NCBI GenBank assembly: GCA_963653425.1
Contig: CAVJWC010000015.1
Coordinates: forward strand, 1 to 24,186
Reading direction: 5' to 3'
Origin: UMGS692 sp963653425
GTDB taxonomy: Bacteria > Bacillota > Clostridia > Christensenellales > CAG-314
Length of the DNA stretch: 24,186 nt
Made by a program: the position numbers and the translations under genes. How positions within the stretch are numbered: position 1 is the first letter of the stretch; every line of letters begins with the position of its first letter. Below the pieces are notes generated by a model. That model worked only from the letters and a program-made list of their open reading frames with translations. It did no database searches and was not told the DNA's origin. Below are positions 24,143-24,186 of the stretch, in pieces.

Positions 24143-24186
24143 ATGAACCCAACTGAACCCGTAAAAAGGTTAAAGTTCGGGTTCAT
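24143..24186 (+). terminator. Hairpin after tRNA-Ser, cut by the window end
   Basis: ATGAACCC (24143-24150) pairs with GGGTTCAT (24179-24186), a perfect 8-bp inverted repeat. A second left arm, GAACCCG, lies inside, so two pairings compete. The expected T tract would be beyond the window. Confidence 0.55.

Noticed and set aside
23841..24152. Minus-strand ORF of 103 codons reading RRKRDLNPRYTL
   Set aside because: It is the antisense of tRNA-Ser, a classic false ORF; it has no ribosome binding site.

Overview
This 24.2-kb window looks like chromosomal DNA from an anaerobic Firmicute, most likely a gut-associated member of the Clostridia. The evidence is the gene content: a BspA-type leucine-rich surface protein, rubrerythrin, a feoAAB iron operon with a clostridial-style Cys-rich partner, an EFR1-type flavodoxin-ferredoxin, oleate hydratase, and many textbook TTGACA-17-TATAAT promoters and GGAGG ribosome binding sites. 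There is no rRNA, plasmid, phage or insertion-sequence signature. I cannot place it to genus.

Layout. (1) 1-4007 (+): the 3' part of a giant surface protein that joins lactocepin/C5a-peptidase-like Fn3 modules to about 30 LRR_5 repeats; its N-terminus lies off the left edge. (2) 4220-4765 (-): rubrerythrin behind a consensus promoter. (3) 5305-5492 (+): a strong promoter followed within about 150 nt by a strong terminator and no ORF, best read as an undescribed small RNA carrying an anti-Shine-Dalgarno tract. (4) 5557-6060 (-): a two-TM membrane protein with a possible PH-like domain. (5) 6382-7436 (+): rsmD-coaD housekeeping operon. (6) 7660-8259 (-): a TetR regulator divergent from the ferrous-iron operon feoA-feoA-feoB plus a 57-residue Cys-rich membrane peptide (8440-11448, +). 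(7) 11751-15954 (-): a three-gene operon, hypB, then a 956-residue Fe-S/FAD oxidoreductase, then hypA, without hydrogenase or the other hyp genes. (8) 16513-18303 (-): oleate hydratase. (9) 19117-21119 (+): a second TetR regulator, a Nim-like FMN-binding protein and an EFR1 flavodoxin-ferredoxin. (10) 21522-23158 (+): an ABC-2 ATPase/permease pair. (11) 24047-24140 (+): tRNA-Ser(GCU).

Much of the content concerns redox and metals: oxygen/peroxide defence (rubrerythrin), ferrous iron uptake (Feo), nickel handling linked to an NAD(P)H-type Fe-S flavoprotein (HypAB operon), and low-potential electron carriers (EFR1, Nim-like). The leading candidates for new biology are the HypB-oxidoreductase-HypA operon, the small RNA at about 5340, and the protease-LRR surface fusion. 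The longer intergenic stretches hold unexplained repeats: a 30-nt dispersed repeat (5520 and 18650), a 3 x 23-nt tandem array (16359), a 35-nt duplication of the ABC permease 3' end (23133/23315), and a 28-nt degenerate pair ahead of the tRNA.
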